The notes: generated by a model from the sequence alone, not told the origin. 64,000 nucleotides of DNA from Streptomyces sp. AC550_RSS872 (GCF_019049285.1 NZ_JAGMUL010000008.1:1-64000); one strand, 5' to 3'; shown: positions 52,067 to 61,701, numbered from the stretch's first letter. Program-made: numbers and translations.

Positions 52067-54514
52067 TCAGACGTTAATCGTCGCCGTCAGTCGGCGGTCG
52101 GCGATCGAGCGACTGACCTGGATCTCGTACGAACCCTTCACAAAGGTCCACGCATTGGTCGTCTCGTCCCACGTCTCGAAAGCACGGCGCGGAATCTCGA
52201 TCACCGCTTCGGCGGTCTCCCCCGGCCCCGCCTCCACCCCCGCGAACCCGGCCAGCCACCGCGCCGGGCGGCCGGCGTCGGGCTCGCCCGCCGCCAGGTA
52301 CACCTGCACGACCTCGCGTCCCGCGCGCTCGCCGGAGTTGCGGACGCGGACCGTGACCGTGCTCCCCTCGACCTTGGCGGACTCGTACGTCCACTCGGTG
52401 TAGCCGAGGCCGTGCCCGAAGGGGTACGACGGGACGCGGCCCTCCTTCTCCCAGGCGCGGTAGCCGATGAAGACGTCCTCGGTGTACGGGAGTTCACCGG
52501 CCGAGGGGACCACCCGGTTGACGGGGGCGTCGGCCAGCGAGCCCCAGGTGGTGGGCAGCCGGCCGCCGGGCTCGTGCGCTCCGGTGAGGACGTCGGCGAG
52601 GGCCGCTCCGCCCTCCTGGCCGGGGAACCAGCTGAGCAGCACGGCGGCGACGTCCTCCCGCCAGGGGAGTTCGACCGGGGAGCCGGAGTTGACGACCACG
52701 ACGGTGTGGGGGTTGACGGCGGCGACGGCGCGGACCAGGTCGTCCTGGCGGCCGGGCAGGGTCAGGTCGGTGCGGTCGAAGCCCTCGGACTCGACGCGGT
52801 CGGTGGTGGCGACCACGACGACGGCCGTGTCGGCGTGCCGGGCGGCCTCGACGGCCTCGGCGATCAGCTCGTCGGCGTCGCGCTGGGGCTCCTGGTGGTG
52901 GAGCGTGAAGGCGACGACCTTCATGGGGATGTTCTCGGCGAACTCGACGACGTGGGTGAGGCGGACCTCGACCGGTTGGCCGGCGGTGAGTTCGGGCCGG
53001 GCGTGCGGGACGGGGGCACCGAAGAAGGTGACGAAGGGGTCGTTCTTGGCGGGACGCTGGTCGTCGTCGAAGTACGTGGTCCCGTCGACGGTGAGCTTGA
53101 AGGCGCCGATGCCCTTGATGCCGAAGGTGTGCGCGCCGGTGTCGCGCGGGGTGAAGGTGCCGGTCAGCTCGACGGTGTGCAGGGTGTCGTGGGTGACGCC
53201 GTCGGGGAGGTCGCCGCCCATCCACTGGATGTGGCCGTTGGGGGCGGATCCCGTGCCGATGACGTTCCCGTCGGCGTCCCGGCACACGGCGCGCAGCTCG
53301 AAGCCCTTGTCGGCGACGCCGAGTTCGGTGTTCGGGTCGGCGCCGACGGCGTAGGTGAGGGTGCCCTCGGGGAGGGCGGCGGTGAGGCCGTCGAGCGGGG
53401 AGACGATCCGGTCGGGGAAGACGGTGGCGGAGCCGCCGCCGAGGACACGGGCGTCGCGGGCGGCGGCACCGATCAGCGCGACCGTGCCGGCCGGCCGGAG
53501 CGGGAGAGCGCCCTGGTTGCGGACCAGGACGAAGGAGCGGCGAGCGATCTCGCGGGCCAGCGCGCTGCCGTCGACGGCCTCGGGGTACTCGGTGACGACG
53601 GGCTCGGCACCCTCCAGGATGCCGACGCGGGCGGCGAGCCGCAGGACGTTGCGCACGGCGCCGTCGACCTTGGCCTCGGCGACCCGCCCGTCCCGTACGG
53701 CCTGGGCGAGGGCCTCGCCGTAGACGGTCTGCGGGCCGGGCATGGCGGCGTCGAGGCCGCCCTTGATGGCGGCGACGGTCGACCGGGCGGCCATCCAGTC
53801 GGAGACGTTGTAGCCGTCGAAGCCCCATTCGCCGCGCAGGACCTCGTTCACCAGGTGGTGGTGCTCGGTCATGGTCGTGCCGTTGACCGTGTTGTAGGCG
53901 GTCATGATGCCCCAGGGGTGGGCGTTCTCGACGATGATCTCGAAGGGCGCCAGGTACAGCTCGCGCAGGGCGCGTTGGCTCACCTTGTTGTTCACGGTGA
54001 AGCGCTCGGTCTCGGCGTCGTTGGCGACGAAGTGCTTGACGGTGGTGCCGACGCCGCCGGACTGGACGCCGTTCACATAGCCCGCGCCGATCGTGCCCGT
54101 CAGGTACGGGTCCTCGCTGTAGGCCTCGAAGTGCCGCCCGCCGAGCGGGGAGCGATGCAGATTGACGGTGGGGGCGAGGAGCACGTGGACGCCCTTGCGG
54201 CGGGCCTCCTGGGCGAGCAGCACCCCGGCCCTGCGGGCGAGTCCGGGGTCCCAGGCGGCGGCGAGGGCGGTGGGCGAGGGCAGGGCGACGGACGGGTCGT
54301 CGGCGGTCCAGCGCACACCCCGGACGCCGATCGGACCGTCGGACATCACGAGGGACTTCAGGCCGATCTCGGGGAGCGCGGGCAGGGTCCAGGTGTCCTG
54401 CCCGGCGAGCAGCCGCGCCTTCGCGTCGAGGCCGAGCCGGGCGAGGGCTGCCTCGACGACCGCCTCGCGTGCTTCGTCGGATGCGGTGCGCTGGAGTGCG
54501 GGGGTTCCCGCCAT
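52067..54514 (-). CDS. Family 3 beta-glucosidase with PA14 insertion
   Basis: 815 residues. The N-terminal GH3 barrel carries MSDGPIGVRG, KHFVANDAE, and the nucleophile Asp in WGFDGYNVSDWMA. The C-terminal GH3 sandwich is interrupted at about residues 390-530 by a PA14 beta-barrel (GAHTFGIKGIGAFKLTVDG), which usually shapes substrate pocket or binds sugar. The end is a fibronectin-like domain. There is no signal peptide, so it is intracellular. ATG 54514 has AGGAGG 6 nt upstream. Confidence 0.94.
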   Translation of the reverse strand: MAGTPALQRTASDEAREAVVEAALARLGLDAKARLLAGQDTWTLPALPEIGLKSLVMSDGPIGVRGVRWTADDPSVALPSPTALAAAWDPGLARRAGVLLAQEARRKGVHVLLAPTVNLHRSPLGGRHFEAYSEDPYLTGTIGAGYVNGVQSGGVGTTVKHFVANDAETERFTVNNKVSQRALRELYLAPFEIIVENAHPWGIMTAYNTVNGTTMTEHHHLVNEVLRGEWGFDGYNVSDWMAARSTVAAIKGGLDAAMPGPQTVYGEALAQAVRDGRVAEAKVDGAVRNVLRLAARVGILEGAEPVVTEYPEAVDGSALAREIARRSFVLVRNQGALPLRPAGTVALIGAAARDARVLGGGSATVFPDRIVSPLDGLTAALPEGTLTYAVGADPNTELGVADKGFELRAVCRDADGNVIGTGSAPNGHIQWMGGDLPDGVTHDTLHTVELTGTFTPRDTGAHTFGIKGIGAFKLTVDGTTYFDDDQRPAKNDPFVTFFGAPVPHARPELTAGQPVEVRLTHVVEFAENIPMKVVAFTLHHQEPQRDADELIAEAVEAARHADTAVVVVATTDRVESEGFDRTDLTLPGRQDDLVRAVAAVNPHTVVVVNSGSPVELPWREDVAAVLLSWFPGQEGGAALADVLTGAHEPGGRLPTTWGSLADAPVNRVVPSAGELPYTEDVFIGYRAWEKEGRVPSYPFGHGLGYTEWTYESAKVEGSTVTVRVRNSGERAGREVVQVYLAAGEPDAGRPARWLAGFAGVEAGPGETAEAVIEIPRRAFETWDETTNAWTFVKGSYEIQVSRSIADRRLTATINV

Positions 54515-54715
54515 CGGGTGCCTCCTCCTAGAAGTCCACGGATGTCCCCATCCTGCCTCGGCCGACTGCGAAGCAGTCGTGGCCGCACCCATCAATCGAG
54601 GAACCCCCACGGCGAGCAACATGGCGTGGACCACTCCCGTCACGGGATACTTCCGGCTACCCGCATGACTCAGGCTCCGCCTCACCCCCACCGTGACGGA
54701 AGGACCGGAACTCCC

Positions 54716-56020
54716 TTGAATTTCATACGCGTTCGGATCGGCGTCCTCGGACTGGCCCTGCTGACCGGCCTCTCGGCCCCGACCGTGGGGACCGCTGTCG
54801 CCGCCGGGAGGGCGGCCGCACCGACCGTCGAGGAACAGCGCCTCGACAAGGCGGCCCCGCAGGAGATCCTGCGCCGCTCCGGATTCGACGTCCCGGCCAC
54901 GGAGTTCGCCGACGAACTCGCCGCCGCGCGCTCCTACGCGCAGGCCAGGCGTGTCGTCGAACGCGAGGGGTCGGCGCTGTGGCGGAGGGCCGTCGAGCGG
55001 GCGCAGGGGCGTGGTCCGGCCGAATCAAACAGGCGCGAAGCGCTTCCTTATGAGGGTGGTGGTGGGCGACGGGCGGGCCTGAGCCGGGACGATGACAGGC
55101 CGCTGTACTGGGCGCGGTTGTCGATGACGCGGGAGGTGCGGACCTGGGAGCCGGGGTTCGGGCTGAGCGAGGGACAGCGGGCCGCGCTGATCGACGTGTT
55201 GGAGCGGGTCTCGCGCGGCCAGACCGACATCCGCTACCCGCACGGGAAGGGCATCCGGCGCATCCTGGTCACCGGGTTCGACCCCTTCACCCTCGACCGT
55301 GACATCCGCATCTCCAACCCGTCCGGGGCCACCGCGCTCGCGCTCGACGGCACGGTGATCCAGACGGCACAGGGGCCGGCGCGGGTGGAGACCGCGGTGT
55401 TCCCGGTGCGCTGGCGGGACTTCACCGAGGGGACGGTGGAGCGGACGTTGCGGCCGTATCTGAGGCAGGTCGATCTGTTCACGACCGTGAGCCAGGGGCG
55501 CGTCGGGCGGTTCGACCTCGAGCGGACCAACGGGGCCTGGCGGGGCGGGTTCGGGGACAACGAGAACGTCGGCCGGACCGAGACCGTCCCCGTCGCCGAC
55601 CCGGCCTCGCAGCCGCAGTGGACGACGACGACCCTGCCGTACCGGGAGATCGTGGCCGCGGAGACCGGCCGTTTCCCCGTGTACGACAACACGAGCGTCA
55701 CCGAGATCCCGGCTGGCGGTACGCAGGCCGTCGTACGGCCGGACGGGCCGACGCCCGGGTCGACCGCGCGGGCCGGGGGCGGTGGGGACTATCTCTCCAA
55801 CGAGATCGCCTACCGGGCGACGCTGCTGCGGGACCGGATGGGGCTGCACGGCGTGCTGCCGGGCGGGCATGTGCACACGCCGGTGCTTCAGTTCGGGGCG
55901 GGCAACACGGATCCGGCGACGGGGGCGGTGACGGATCCGGAGTTCGTGCGGAACCGGACGGACATCGTCGCGCAGGTGCGGGCGATGGTCGGGGTGGCTG
56001 TGGGTGCGGCGTGGCGTTGA
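54716..56020 (+). CDS. Secreted pyroglutamyl-peptidase-like protein lacking the catalytic Cys
   Basis: About 434 residues. TTG 54716 gives a clean signal peptide (NFIRVRIGVLGLALLTGLS). After a helical N-region (to about residue 175) the peptidase C15 fold begins at RILVTGFDPF and continues ISNPSGATALALDG. The segment GGGGDYLSNEIAYRATLL aligns with the family site (Y-x-C-N-x-x-x-Y), with Ser361 (TCC, 55796-55798) where Cys should be; GGHVHTPVLQFG keeps the His. The ATG at 54665 is an alternative start without a ribosome site. Confidence 0.83.
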   Translation: MNFIRVRIGVLGLALLTGLSAPTVGTAVAAGRAAAPTVEEQRLDKAAPQEILRRSGFDVPATEFADELAAARSYAQARRVVEREGSALWRRAVERAQGRGPAESNRREALPYEGGGGRRAGLSRDDDRPLYWARLSMTREVRTWEPGFGLSEGQRAALIDVLERVSRGQTDIRYPHGKGIRRILVTGFDPFTLDRDIRISNPSGATALALDGTVIQTAQGPARVETAVFPVRWRDFTEGTVERTLRPYLRQVDLFTTVSQGRVGRFDLERTNGAWRGGFGDNENVGRTETVPVADPASQPQWTTTTLPYREIVAAETGRFPVYDNTSVTEIPAGGTQAVVRPDGPTPGSTARAGGGGDYLSNEIAYRATLLRDRMGLHGVLPGGHVHTPVLQFGAGNTDPATGAVTDPEFVRNRTDIVAQVRAMVGVAVGAAWR

Positions 56021-56060
56021 CGTCGGGAGGTTTCGCCCCCGCCGCCCCTACCCGTCCCAT

Positions 56061-56187
56061 CCCTTGAAGGGGCTCCGCCCCTTCGACCCCGGCCAGGGGT
56101 CTGCCGCCCCCTGGACCCCCGCCTCGGCCCTTCGGACCTCGTCCTCAAACGCCGGACGGGCTGAGAATCAAACGCCGGACGGGTTGA
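56061..56187. repeat. Family C repeat with a doubled end motif
   Basis: AAGGGGCTCCGCCCCTTCGA and CCAGGGGTCTGCCGCCCCCTGG hairpins are followed by two copies of the motif TCAAACGCCGGACGGG(C/T)TGA, at 56145-56164 and 56168-56187. The second copy supplies the stop codon of the EI24 gene. Confidence 0.85.
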
Positions 56188-56983
56188 AAGTGTCCGGATC
56201 CTCGCTGGGACGCAGCCCCTCGGGCCGCCCCTCCTCGGTCTCCTCCCCCATCAACTCACGTGCCATCAGCGTCGCTCCCGCGACCGCCCCCGGCATCAGG
56301 AACACCGCGACGAACGGCACCAGGAAGACGGCGGCGAGGGGGGCGCCGAAGCCCCAGACGAGGGTCTTGCGGGAGCGGAGGAGGGTGAGGCGGTCGCGGA
56401 GGTCGACGCGGCGGCGTTGGAGGGCGACCGCGGTGAGTTCCTCGGTGAGCAAGAAGCCGGTGACGAAGACGCCGATGACCGGTACGACGGTCTGGCCGAC
56501 GACCGGGATGAAGCCGAGGGCGAAGAGCAGGGCGCCCCAGAGGGCGGCGCGCAGCACGACACGGAGGCTGTCGCGGCCCGAGATCCACAGCTCGCGCCAG
56601 AGCGGCAGGCCGGACTCGGGGGCGGTGCCGTCCGGGGAGACGTCCCGGTCGACCTTCTCGGAGAGGTTCTCGTAGAAGGGCTGGCCGATGAGGAGCGTGA
56701 CCGCGGTGAAGGTGATCACGGAGAGGAGCAGGCCGAGGGCGAAGAGGACGGCGGTGAGGAAGCCGCGGAAGAGGCCCTGCCAGGGGCTCGACCAGTCGTC
56801 GGCGAACGGCGTCGACCAGGAGACGAAGGCCTCGCCCCAGACGGCGAGCGCGACCAGGGCGGCCGCGTAGAGCACCAGGGTGATCAGACCCGGGATCAGC
56901 CCGAACTCGTACTGCTTGCCGTGCCGGGCCACCCATCGCTGGCCCTTGAGGAGATATCTGAACCCGGTCCCGAGATCGCGCAT
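56168..56983 (-). CDS. EI24/CysZ-like membrane protein
   Basis: 271 residues with about four hydrophobic stretches. DLGTGFRYLLKGQRWVARH, FGLIPGLITLVLYAA and GFIPVVGQTVVPVIGVFVTGFLLTEELT match the EI24 domain (CysZ family), which in E. coli takes up sulfate. The C-terminal residues NPSGV and the TGA stop come from a family C repeat, so the end of the protein is repeat-derived. ATG 56983. Confidence 0.9.
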   Translation of the reverse strand: MRDLGTGFRYLLKGQRWVARHGKQYEFGLIPGLITLVLYAAALVALAVWGEAFVSWSTPFADDWSSPWQGLFRGFLTAVLFALGLLLSVITFTAVTLLIGQPFYENLSEKVDRDVSPDGTAPESGLPLWRELWISGRDSLRVVLRAALWGALLFALGFIPVVGQTVVPVIGVFVTGFLLTEELTAVALQRRRVDLRDRLTLLRSRKTLVWGFGAPLAAVFLVPFVAVFLMPGAVAGATLMARELMGEETEEGRPEGLRPSEDPDTFNPSGV

Positions 56984-57191
56984 GGACCGAACTCTAGTCG
57001 GGCCGTGTCACACGGCAGTCACGGCCGTTTCGGCGCCCGGTCTCGGGCCCCGCGGCCCACAGCATGCCTCCGCTCCGGCACCGGGATGCGCCATCCGGGG
57101 CATCGGTGACACCAACTCCCTCTTGTTGCGGTTGAGTCGAACAGGTACACCTCGCCGTACCGATCTCAGGAAGTTCCCGGAGGAGGTACGC

Positions 57192-59774
57192 GTGCGCAAC
57201 ACGAGAAGCGTTCCTGCGAGACCCGTTCCACTCATCGCCCTCGCCGTCACCACGGCGGGCTCCCTGCTCCTAGGCCCGAACGCCGCCGCGGCGGAACCCC
57301 GGCCCCCGGTCCACCGGGAAGCCGCGCTCGACCAGCAGGTGGCGCGGGCGCCCTTGAGCGCCGCCCAGCGAGCCCTCACCGGCGCCGGGGCCGCACCTCA
57401 GGCGGAGGCAGCGCTCGGCGACGACGGCCGCGGCTACCCCCGTCGGCAGGTCCTCGGCCCCGACCCCGTGAACCCGGCCGACAAGTCCCTCAAGCTGGGC
57501 CTCACCCCGTACCACGCGCTCGCGCCGAAGCTGAACGCCCTCCAGGCCCTCGGCGACCGGGTGAGCGTCGAGGTCGCGGGGCGGTCGGCGGGCGGGCACC
57601 GGCTCTACCTCGTCACCGTCACCGCCCCCGAGACGGTCCGTCAGGCCCGCTCGCAGGCGCGGATGCGGGAGCTCATCGAGCAGGCGCCGGCTCTGGCCGC
57701 CAAGTCGCCCGAGATCAAGCGGACTTACAAGGCGCCGGTGTTCGTCAACAACAACATCCACGGCAACGAGTGGGAGGGCACCGACGCCTCGCTCAGGCTC
57801 ATCGAGCGGCTCGCCACCGCCAAGGACGCCGCGACGCGCGACCTGCTCTCCCACAGCCGCCTGTACTTCAACATCACCGCCAACCCGGACGGCCGTATCG
57901 CCGGAACCCGCGCGAACGCGAACGGCTTCGACATGAACCGGGACTTCGTCACCGCCTCGCAGCCCGAGGTGCGGGCGATGCGGCAGATCATGGTGGACAA
58001 GCAGCCGACCGTCATGCTCGACCTGCACGGCTACGTCAACGGCACCCTCATCGAGCCCACCACTCCCCCGCACGGCGAGAACTACGAGTACGACCTCTTC
58101 CTGAAGAACTCCTATGCCAACGCCCTCGGCATGGAGGCCGCCGTCAACGGCCTCGGCTACACACCGCAGAAGGACGGCGTCGAGCCCGCGCAGATCCCCT
58201 TCCGTGACCAGGAGGAGGGCTGGGACGACTGGCCGCCGATCTTCACCCCGCAGTACGCGGCCTTCCACGGCACGGTCGCCGCGCACACCGTGGAGATCCC
58301 GATGGAGGTGAACGGCTCCGTCTACGACACCCTGCCGGTCACCGAGCTGCGCCGCCGGTCCGCGATCAACGTCGACGTCGCCGGGGCCGCCCTGCGCGCC
58401 ACCCTCGACTTCGTCCGGACGAAGCGCACCTCGCTGGTCGCCGACCAGATCGAGGTCTTCCGGCGGGGAGCCGCGGGTGCCGCGCAGGTGCCGGTGTCCC
58501 CGGAGACCGTCCCGGGCGTCCCCGGCATCGGCCCCGAGGACGTCTACACGACCACCTTCCCCCGCGCGTACGTCATCCCGGCCCCGGGCACGACGGCCGC
58601 CGCCCGCCTCGTCGGCCACCTCGTCGCAGGCGACGTACGCGTCACCCGCGCCACCCACTCCTTCCGCCTCGGCGGCCGGACGTACGCCAAGGGCTCGTAC
58701 GTCGTCGACATGCACCAGCCCAAGCGCGGGCTCGCGAACGTGCTTCTCGCGGACGGGCGGGACATCAGCGACAAGGTGTCGGCGATGTACGACATCTCCG
58801 GCTGGAGCCTCGGGCGGCTGTGGGGCACGACGGTGCAGACCCTGCCACGGATGCCGTACGGCGGTGTCCTGCGTCCGGTCCGTGAAGCGTCCTCGGTCGC
58901 GTACGTCGCCCCGCGCGGCGACCTGCGGCTGCGGCTCGACGACCCGAACGAGGTCGGCGCGCTCAACTCCCTGCTGCGCGACGGCGTCCGGGTGCTCCGG
59001 GCCGCCGACGGCAGCGCGATCGTGCCCGGCTCGGCGCGGCGGCAGGCCAGGGAGGCCGCCCGCCAGTACGACGTCGCCTTCCACGCGACGCGGCTCACCG
59101 GCACGGTCCCGCTCCAGCGCACCCGGGTCGCCGCCGCCGTCACCGCGGGTGAGCTGTTCGCGCTGCGGGAGATGGACTTCGAGGTCACGCCGGTCTCGAC
59201 GGACGTGCTGAACGCCGGGTTCGACTGGTCGTCGGTGGACGTGCTGTTCGTGTCGGTGGGGCTGGAGTACGGCGACCTGAGCGCAGCCGCCCGCACGGCC
59301 CTCGACGCCTTCCTCGCCGGGCACGGCCTTGTCGGCCGGGGCATCACCGGCGCCGAGCTGAACACGGCGGCGGGGCTGCTGGCGGCGAAGCCGGTCGAGG
59401 GCAACGGGGACGCCAACGGTGTCGTACGTGTACGGAACTCGGGCAGCCCTCTCATGTCCGGTGCTCCGGACCACGGGTTCGTGTACGCGCCCGTGTGGTT
59501 CACCGACCTGGGTCCGGACGTGCGGGTCGAGCAGGCCTACGGCGCCGGGAACCCGCTGGTCTCCGGGCACTGGCGGCCGTCGCCGGACGGTTCCGGCGGG
59601 CCGGCGGACGCGGCGGGGCGGGCGTCGGTGGTCAGCGGGCCGGGAGCCGTCCTGTTCGGCACCGAGCCGCTCTTCCGGGATCACCCCAAGGGCGAATTCG
59701 CCCAGGTGGCACGGGCGTTGCTCGCCATGGCACACACCACCGACACCTCCAGAAAACGTTTGCCCAACAGGTGA
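57192..59774 (+). CDS. Secreted M14-family zinc carboxypeptidase
   Basis: 860 residues. A signal peptide ends near AAAAEP. The M14 site is visible as NNNIHGNEWEGTDA (H-x-x-E zinc ligands), N-PDGRIAGTRANANGFDMNRDF and MLDLHGYVNGT (third ligand); a catalytic Glu is likely in HTVEIPMEV. A C-terminal region of about 400 residues has no clear domain. GTG 57192 has a perfect AGGAGG 6 nt upstream. It probably trims extracellular peptides or proteins. Confidence 0.93.
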   Translation: MRNTRSVPARPVPLIALAVTTAGSLLLGPNAAAAEPRPPVHREAALDQQVARAPLSAAQRALTGAGAAPQAEAALGDDGRGYPRRQVLGPDPVNPADKSLKLGLTPYHALAPKLNALQALGDRVSVEVAGRSAGGHRLYLVTVTAPETVRQARSQARMRELIEQAPALAAKSPEIKRTYKAPVFVNNNIHGNEWEGTDASLRLIERLATAKDAATRDLLSHSRLYFNITANPDGRIAGTRANANGFDMNRDFVTASQPEVRAMRQIMVDKQPTVMLDLHGYVNGTLIEPTTPPHGENYEYDLFLKNSYANALGMEAAVNGLGYTPQKDGVEPAQIPFRDQEEGWDDWPPIFTPQYAAFHGTVAAHTVEIPMEVNGSVYDTLPVTELRRRSAINVDVAGAALRATLDFVRTKRTSLVADQIEVFRRGAAGAAQVPVSPETVPGVPGIGPEDVYTTTFPRAYVIPAPGTTAAARLVGHLVAGDVRVTRATHSFRLGGRTYAKGSYVVDMHQPKRGLANVLLADGRDISDKVSAMYDISGWSLGRLWGTTVQTLPRMPYGGVLRPVREASSVAYVAPRGDLRLRLDDPNEVGALNSLLRDGVRVLRAADGSAIVPGSARRQAREAARQYDVAFHATRLTGTVPLQRTRVAAAVTAGELFALREMDFEVTPVSTDVLNAGFDWSSVDVLFVSVGLEYGDLSAAARTALDAFLAGHGLVGRGITGAELNTAAGLLAAKPVEGNGDANGVVRVRNSGSPLMSGAPDHGFVYAPVWFTDLGPDVRVEQAYGAGNPLVSGHWRPSPDGSGGPADAAGRASVVSGPGAVLFGTEPLFRDHPKGEFAQVARALLAMAHTTDTSRKRLPNR

Positions 59775-59824
59775 GGGTGGTGTGGAATGCGCACGACAGA
59801 GAATGTCGTGACTAAGGAGGAACA

Positions 59825-60244
59825 TTGCTGACTGCGAGGCTCCGGAACGCCCTTGGCGCGTCCGCGGTAGTACTGGGCATGCTCGGTGTCACCGTTGCGT
59901 CCGTTTCGCCCGCCGCGGCCGCCGACAAGGCGTACGCATGGACCAAGGCGGCCGACTGGGGCCCCAAGGCGAATGACGGCAGTGGCTACTTCCAGCCGGA
60001 CGGCGAGATATTCGGCGTGCGGGACAACCGGGCGGACGGCATGGGGGTCGTGCTGGAGTGGTCCATCACCAGCGGGGGCTCCGGCGGAGGCCAGCTGTGG
60101 AACACCGGCGGTTACAGCACCAGCTACAAGACGTGGGACAAGTCGTTCCCCGAGGGGGCTGTGGTCCACTTCCACGTCTGCCTCACGGACGAGGGAACCA
60201 TCTACGTGGACACCTGCGGCGCCTACGCTGATGTGGTCGCCTAG
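59825..60244 (+). CDS. Small secreted protein of unknown function
   Basis: 139 residues. TTG 59825 has AAGGAGG 5 nt upstream. A signal peptide ends after SPAAAA (about residue 33). The mature part is rich in Gly, Trp and Asp (TKAADWGPKANDGSGYFQPDG) with two Cys (HVCLTDE, VDTCGAY) that may bridge. It is predicted to be a small beta protein, and I do not recognise a family. The hairpin downstream ends the transcript. Confidence 0.85.
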   Translation: MLTARLRNALGASAVVLGMLGVTVASVSPAAAADKAYAWTKAADWGPKANDGSGYFQPDGEIFGVRDNRADGMGVVLEWSITSGGSGGGQLWNTGGYSTSYKTWDKSFPEGAVVHFHVCLTDEGTIYVDTCGAYADVVA

Positions 60245-60284
60245 TCCGGACGACACGAGCCGGTCCGGTAGTCGGTGAGCAGGA

Positions 60285-60314
60285 GGGCGGGAGTCAGTGC
60301 GACTGGCTCCCGCC
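60285..60314 (+). terminator. Terminator after the small secreted-protein gene
   Basis: GGCGGGAGTCAG (60286-60297) pairs with CTGGCTCCCGCC (60303-60314), one mismatch and a 5-nt loop. Confidence 0.8.
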
Positions 60315-60339
60315 TCTGCGTTGAGTGTGAGGAGAGCGG

Positions 60340-61494
60340 ATGACTCAGGAGATCGCCGTCCACGGCACGGTCGCGGCGGGCTTCGAAGCGGTACGGGAGG
60401 AGTTCGCCGCCTTCGTGGCGGGTGAACTCCCCGACTACGAGGGACAGTTGTGCGCCTATGTGCACGGCCGCAGAGTCGTCGACCTGTGGGCCGGTGAGGG
60501 CTGCGAGCCGGGCTCCCTCTACGGTGTGTTCTCCTCCACCAAGGGCGCCGCTCACCTGGTGGTCGCGCTCCTGATCCAGGAGGGCACGCTCGAACCGGAC
60601 CGCAAGGTGACGTACTACTGGCCGGAGTTCGGCGCCGAGGGCAAGGCCGCGGTGACCCTGCGCGAGCTGCTCTCCCACCGGGCCGGGCTGGTCGGGCTCG
60701 ACGCCGGGTTCACCCGGGACGAGCTGGCCGACGACCGCGCCATCGCCGAACGCCTCGCCGACCAACGGCCGTTCTGGCGCCCCGGCACGGCCTTCGGCTA
60801 TCACGCGCTCGTCATCGGCGCGCTCACCGGCGAGGTCGTACGCCGCGCGACCGGCCGTACGCTCCAGGAGGTGTACGAGGAGCGGGTACGGGCGCCGTAC
60901 GGCCTGGACTTCCACCTCGGGCTGCCCGAGGAGCTGGAGCCGCGCTTCCGGTCGGTGCAGCCGATGGCGCCGACGCCGGAGCAGCAGGCGGTGCTGCACT
61001 CGGTGCCGCAGGGGCCGCACACCCTGTCGTCGATCGCGTTCAACACGCATGTGCCGGATCCGGGTGAGCTGGTGGACTACGCCAACTCCCGTGCCGTGCG
61101 CGCGAGCGGGCCGGCGTCGGCGGGCGGGGTCGCGTCCGCGCGCGGGCTCGCCGGGATGTACGCGGCGGCGATCAGTGAGCTGGACGAGCGGCCGCCGCTG
61201 CTGAAGCCGGACACGATCGCCGAGGTCGGTCAGATCCATTCGACCGGGTACGACCTGGTGGCGCGGGCCCACAAGTCGTACGGGCTGGGTTTTCAGGCGA
61301 CGGCGGACACGTGGTATCCGTTCCTGGGTGCCGGTGCCTTCGGGCACAGTGGGGCTGGGGGGTCGCAGGCGTTTGCGGATCCTCGTAGTGGGCTGGCGTA
61401 CGGGTACACCCGGCGTCGGTGCGCGTTTCCTGGTGGGGCTGCTCCGGAGAACGGGCGGTTTGTGAAGGCGGTGCATGTCGCGGCGCTCGCGTGA
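60340..61494 (+). CDS. Beta-lactamase-fold serine hydrolase (EstB-like)
   Basis: 384 residues. The SxxK motif is S65-S-T-K68 (VFSSTKGAAH); GYHALVIGALTGEV supplies the Tyr of Y-x-N (here Y-H-A); GHSGAGGSQAFAD replaces KTG, as in esterase EstB-like and LACTB-type enzymes. There is no signal peptide. It is likely a cytoplasmic esterase. The ATG 60340 has GGAG 5 nt upstream. Confidence 0.92.
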   Translation: MTQEIAVHGTVAAGFEAVREEFAAFVAGELPDYEGQLCAYVHGRRVVDLWAGEGCEPGSLYGVFSSTKGAAHLVVALLIQEGTLEPDRKVTYYWPEFGAEGKAAVTLRELLSHRAGLVGLDAGFTRDELADDRAIAERLADQRPFWRPGTAFGYHALVIGALTGEVVRRATGRTLQEVYEERVRAPYGLDFHLGLPEELEPRFRSVQPMAPTPEQQAVLHSVPQGPHTLSSIAFNTHVPDPGELVDYANSRAVRASGPASAGGVASARGLAGMYAAAISELDERPPLLKPDTIAEVGQIHSTGYDLVARAHKSYGLGFQATADTWYPFLGAGAFGHSGAGGSQAFADPRSGLAYGYTRRRCAFPGGAAPENGRFVKAVHVAALA

Positions 61495-61558
61495 CGCCGA
61501 CTGCGCCCAGTAGCTCGGGAGGTTCGGTCGTATCGCGGGTGCGGCTCCGTGGGGGCTG

Positions 61559-61607
61559 GTCGCGCCCACGCGGCGGAGCCGCGAATCGATACACCCCCGC
61601 GCCCCTA
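61559..61607. repeat. Family B interspersed repeat
   Basis: GGTCGCGCCCACGCGGCGGA, then GCCGCGAATCGATACACCCC and CGCGCCCCT to 61607, between the convergent EstB-like and ohr genes. Confidence 0.85.
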
Positions 61608-61649
61608 GGGGGTTGCTGCCGGCGGCGTTTCCAAGCCGACCCACGCGAA

Positions 61650-61682
61650 GAGGCCGCACCCTACGTCCAAGGGTGCGGCCTC
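61650..61682. terminator. Bidirectional terminator between EstB-like and ohr genes
   Basis: GAGGCCGCACCCT (61650-61662) pairs perfectly with AGGGTGCGGCCTC (61670-61682), loop ACGTCCA. Confidence 0.9.
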
Positions 61683-61701
61683 CGCCGTGGCAACGACCGT
61701 G

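Noticed and set aside
52412..54715. Long open N-terminal extension of the pyroglutamyl-peptidase-like frame
   Set aside because: It runs antisense to the GH3 glucosidase gene; a signal peptide and ribosome site at 54716 mark the real start.
57270..59825. 851-residue open frame antisense to the M14 carboxypeptidase
   Set aside because: Shadow frame; the sense strand shows the zinc motifs and signal peptide.
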